Assembly (NCBI GenBank): GCA_016098155.1
Contig: JAAAJB010000279.1
Span: forward strand, 1 to 44,558
From: Actinomortierella ambigua
Taxonomy: Eukaryota; Mortierellomycota; Mortierellomycetes; Mortierellales; Mortierellaceae
DNA length: 44,558 nucleotides
Direction: 5' to 3'
Made by a program: the position numbers and the translations under genes. The notes beneath the pieces are model-generated. The model made no database searches and was not told the origin of the DNA. It saw nothing but the letters and a program-made list of their open reading frames with translations. Shown piece after piece: positions 42,601 through 44,558 of this stretch (its first letter is position 1; each line of letters begins with the position of its first letter).

Positions 42601-43979
42601 GGTAGAGAAGCTCACTCTTGAGAAGCAGGATGTGTTGCGCAAGGTTCAGTACTGGGATAGCAAGATTGACGCCAACAACCAGATCGTCCAGAGGAACGAA
42701 AAGGAGCTTTCGGAACGTCAACAGTACTTGGCCGAGTCGGAGGCGGAGGCGCGGAAGTATTGCGACCGTGTGCAGACAACGTCCTCGGTGGCCAAGCTGG
42801 AGCGCGAGATTAAGCAGATCCAGGAACGGCTGAAGCAAGAGGCTCTCCAGCGCGGATGCACGGTCGAGGAGGTCACCCGCGATATGGTGCGCAAGAAGGA
42901 GGACTATAAGGCTGCCAAGGTGGCCATCCACCAGCTGGATCGGTTCGTAGAGGTAACGGATTACAGTTCTCTGCAAGAGCAACTCTTTGTATCACCTGCC
43001 AATACTGTGCTAACATATTTGGTCTTTATGAAAAAACGAATTTTTTTTTGTTTGTCCGATACAGCATCTCAAGAATACTCTGCACCAGCGCCTTGCTCGC
43101 TGGCGAGAATTCCGTCAGCATGCTGCAGCTCGATCCGTTTCTAATTTTAAATTGCTGCTGTCAGCACGTGGTTACACTGGCGACCTCGACTTTCAGCACC
43201 CTGACAAACGACTTGTTGTTCGCGTAAGTCTCAGTCTAAGCAGGAGATATCGAACATGACGTGGAGGGAGGGAGGGAGGGGAAGGGAGGGGGAAGGAGGA
43301 TCCAATGTTGTTGTTTGCCGAGAGAAAGATAAGGAGGATTTGGGGCTATTGGTTACTGGGCCGGTGCATGGGCCAAGGGGCGGCGGGTCCCCTTTTGGGG
43401 ATCGGAGAAAATTTAGAAATCTGGCCAGTACCAATGATGGGCTGATGAGAATGCACCGTGCACAGGACTGTGTGCCGCCCCCAACAGACTATTTTTGTTA
43501 TTTTTTCCTGGGACACGTCAAACTCCCTCTCTAATTTTGCAGGAGGAGCTTTCATTAGCCATACGTATATGTGTCAGTTTACACTTATCGTAGACTCACA
43601 TTTTTCTAATCTCTCACTCTTGCTACGGAAAATCTAGGTCGAGACCGAGGATCAGCGCACAGCCAAGGCAGGTGTCTCGCGAGACAAGGACCCCAAGTCA
43701 CTTTCTGGCGGAGAAAAGTCGTTTTCGACGATTTGTCTGCTGTTGTCGATGTGGGATTCGATGTCGGCGTCGATCCGCTGTCTGGACGAGTTTGATGTGT
43801 TTATGGACGCCGTCAACCGACGCATCTCGATGAGGATGCTGATTGATACTGCGCGCGAGTCGGATGGCGTGCAGTATATCCTGATTACACCGCAGGATGC
43901 TAGCAGTGTCTCGCCTGGACCAGACATCCGTGTCCACCGGTTGCATGACCCTGAACGCAACCAGGCCGTGCTTCAATAG
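39621..43979 (+). CDS. SMC6: Smc6, ATPase subunit of the SMC5/6 complex
   Basis: Core subunit of the nuclear SMC5/6 complex, needed for recombination repair and chromosome segregation. Six exons fit: 39621..39731, 39827..40060, 40209..40311, 40434..42952, 43065..43223 and 43638..43979, giving 1155 residues, normal for Smc6. The acidic N-tail leads to GVIDYIEVFDFMCHRHL. Walker A is INFVIGHNGSGKSAIL, then QVDNPMNVLGQDAARQFL. Long coiled coils flank the hinge (about FRGAVVGPVGRFIKLD to LNAFVVETYEDRKVLEEIL). The C-terminal head has the signature LSGGEKSFSTICLLL and Walker B IRCLDEFDVFMDAVNRR. The exon 2-3 junction is least sure: the canonical donor at 40061 fits an acceptor at 40208, while a weaker donor with the TAG at 40203 would yield the more family-like AERGVI. 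Confidence 0.93.
40312..40433 (+). other. Smc6 intron splitting the Walker A motif
   Basis: 122-nt GT..TAG intron that interrupts the serine codon in HNG(S)GKS after its first base (A/GT). It has a poly-A run and a CT-ended acceptor (TTCCTCTAG). Confidence 0.8.
43224..43637 (+). other. Long, G-rich last intron of Smc6
   Basis: 414 nt from GTAAGT to AAATCTAG, between VVR and VETEDQR. The front part is G-rich (GGGAGGGAGGGGAAGGG at about 43267). It carries stops, so retention would remove the signature and Walker B parts of the ATPase head. Confidence 0.75.
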
Positions 43980-44506
43980 AGGGGGAGGATGGTCGACCTC
44001 ATCATCGAGGTGCTTGTAAGATAGAGCCGCTGCTTATCACCGTCTGCGCACTTGCTGTATTCCTTTCTTCCATCCTCTCTTTTCTCTCTTAAAATGGAAT
44101 TGTGTACTTTTAGCAATGAGATGTGTTTATGTTGAGATAGAAGAGAGAGAGAGAAAGAGAGTGGTCGGAGTGAATGCAAAATGTCCAAGTGTTGTCCTGC
44201 AATGCGGATCGGGGGTGCGAGATACGAACATATACACCTCTTGGTAAGAAAAGAACCTCATCCATCCACGTCCTCTCAATTTAGAGAGGGGGTGTGTTTA
44301 TCCATTTTGTAATATTTCATTGTACTTTGTACATTGATGCAATCTTTGCAACAAAAGGCATGCGGAGAGGGGCATTTCACCCTTTCTCCCTCATCTTCTT
44401 GCGTGAAAGACCCCATGGGCTATGCTTTCTTCTCTGACATCTCTGTTGTTTATTGCTTTGTCTCTCACTCATTTTTTCTTTCTTTCTCTCCCACTCTCTC
44501 TCACTC

Positions 44507-44558
<52 letters not shown>
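43980..44558. other. Smc6 3' flank with terminal microsatellite
   Basis: Contains the probable 3' UTR and AT-rich sequence (TTTTGTAATATTTCATTG near 44305). It ends in a long TC run from about 44507 to the window edge, preceded by looser CT-rich sequence from 44460. No open frame of note. Confidence 0.55.
44507..44558. repeat. (TC)n microsatellite at the right edge
   Basis: Over 25 perfect TC units reaching the last base, so the run continues beyond the window or marks an assembly break. Confidence 0.95.

Noticed and set aside
1..44558. CRISPR arrays, insertion sequences, LTR ends, tRNA or rRNA genes
   Set aside because: None seen. Repeats are simple microsatellites without spacers, and no transposase or reverse-transcriptase motif appears in any frame.

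Overview
The window is nuclear DNA from a fungus, most likely an early-diverging lineage such as Mortierellomycotina or another Mucoromycota. Genes carry few introns with ordinary GT..AG ends, and promoters hold long CT runs. The gene set also mixes fungal proteins (Dss1/CYT-4 exoribonuclease, histidinol phosphatase, F-box protein, bZIP) with families that Dikarya mostly lack (a BTG/Tob protein and an SOS-type tandem histone fold). Lineage is inferred; no rRNA or other marker is present.

Layout, left to right: an unresolved fragment at the edge; an ICME-like membrane alpha/beta hydrolase (-); a TALE homeodomain protein (-); histidinol phosphatase (-); a small probable mitochondrial protein (+); a mitochondrial RNase II-family exoribonuclease (-); an F-box/LRR-like protein (+); a 1527-residue protein with an SOS-like tandem histone fold (-); about 3.1 kb without a recognisable gene; a rhomboid protease (-); a BTG/Tob protein (-) with a 1.33 kb intron; a bZIP factor (+); about 4 kb of repeat-rich DNA holding a decayed oxidoreductase fragment; a ZNF830-like zinc-finger protein (-); and the complete Smc6 gene (+). 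The right edge is a long TC microsatellite.

These are independent housekeeping and regulatory genes, not a cluster or pathway. Several are divergent pairs with very short shared promoters (exoribonuclease/F-box about 68 bp between start codons, ZNF830-like/Smc6 136 bp, HIS2/mitochondrial protein about 0.55 kb). The most notable content is the fungal protein carrying the tandem histone fold otherwise known from the Ras activator SOS, and the fungal BTG/Tob gene. I saw no new multi-gene system. Splice sites were placed by eye from GT/AG, reading phase and family conservation.
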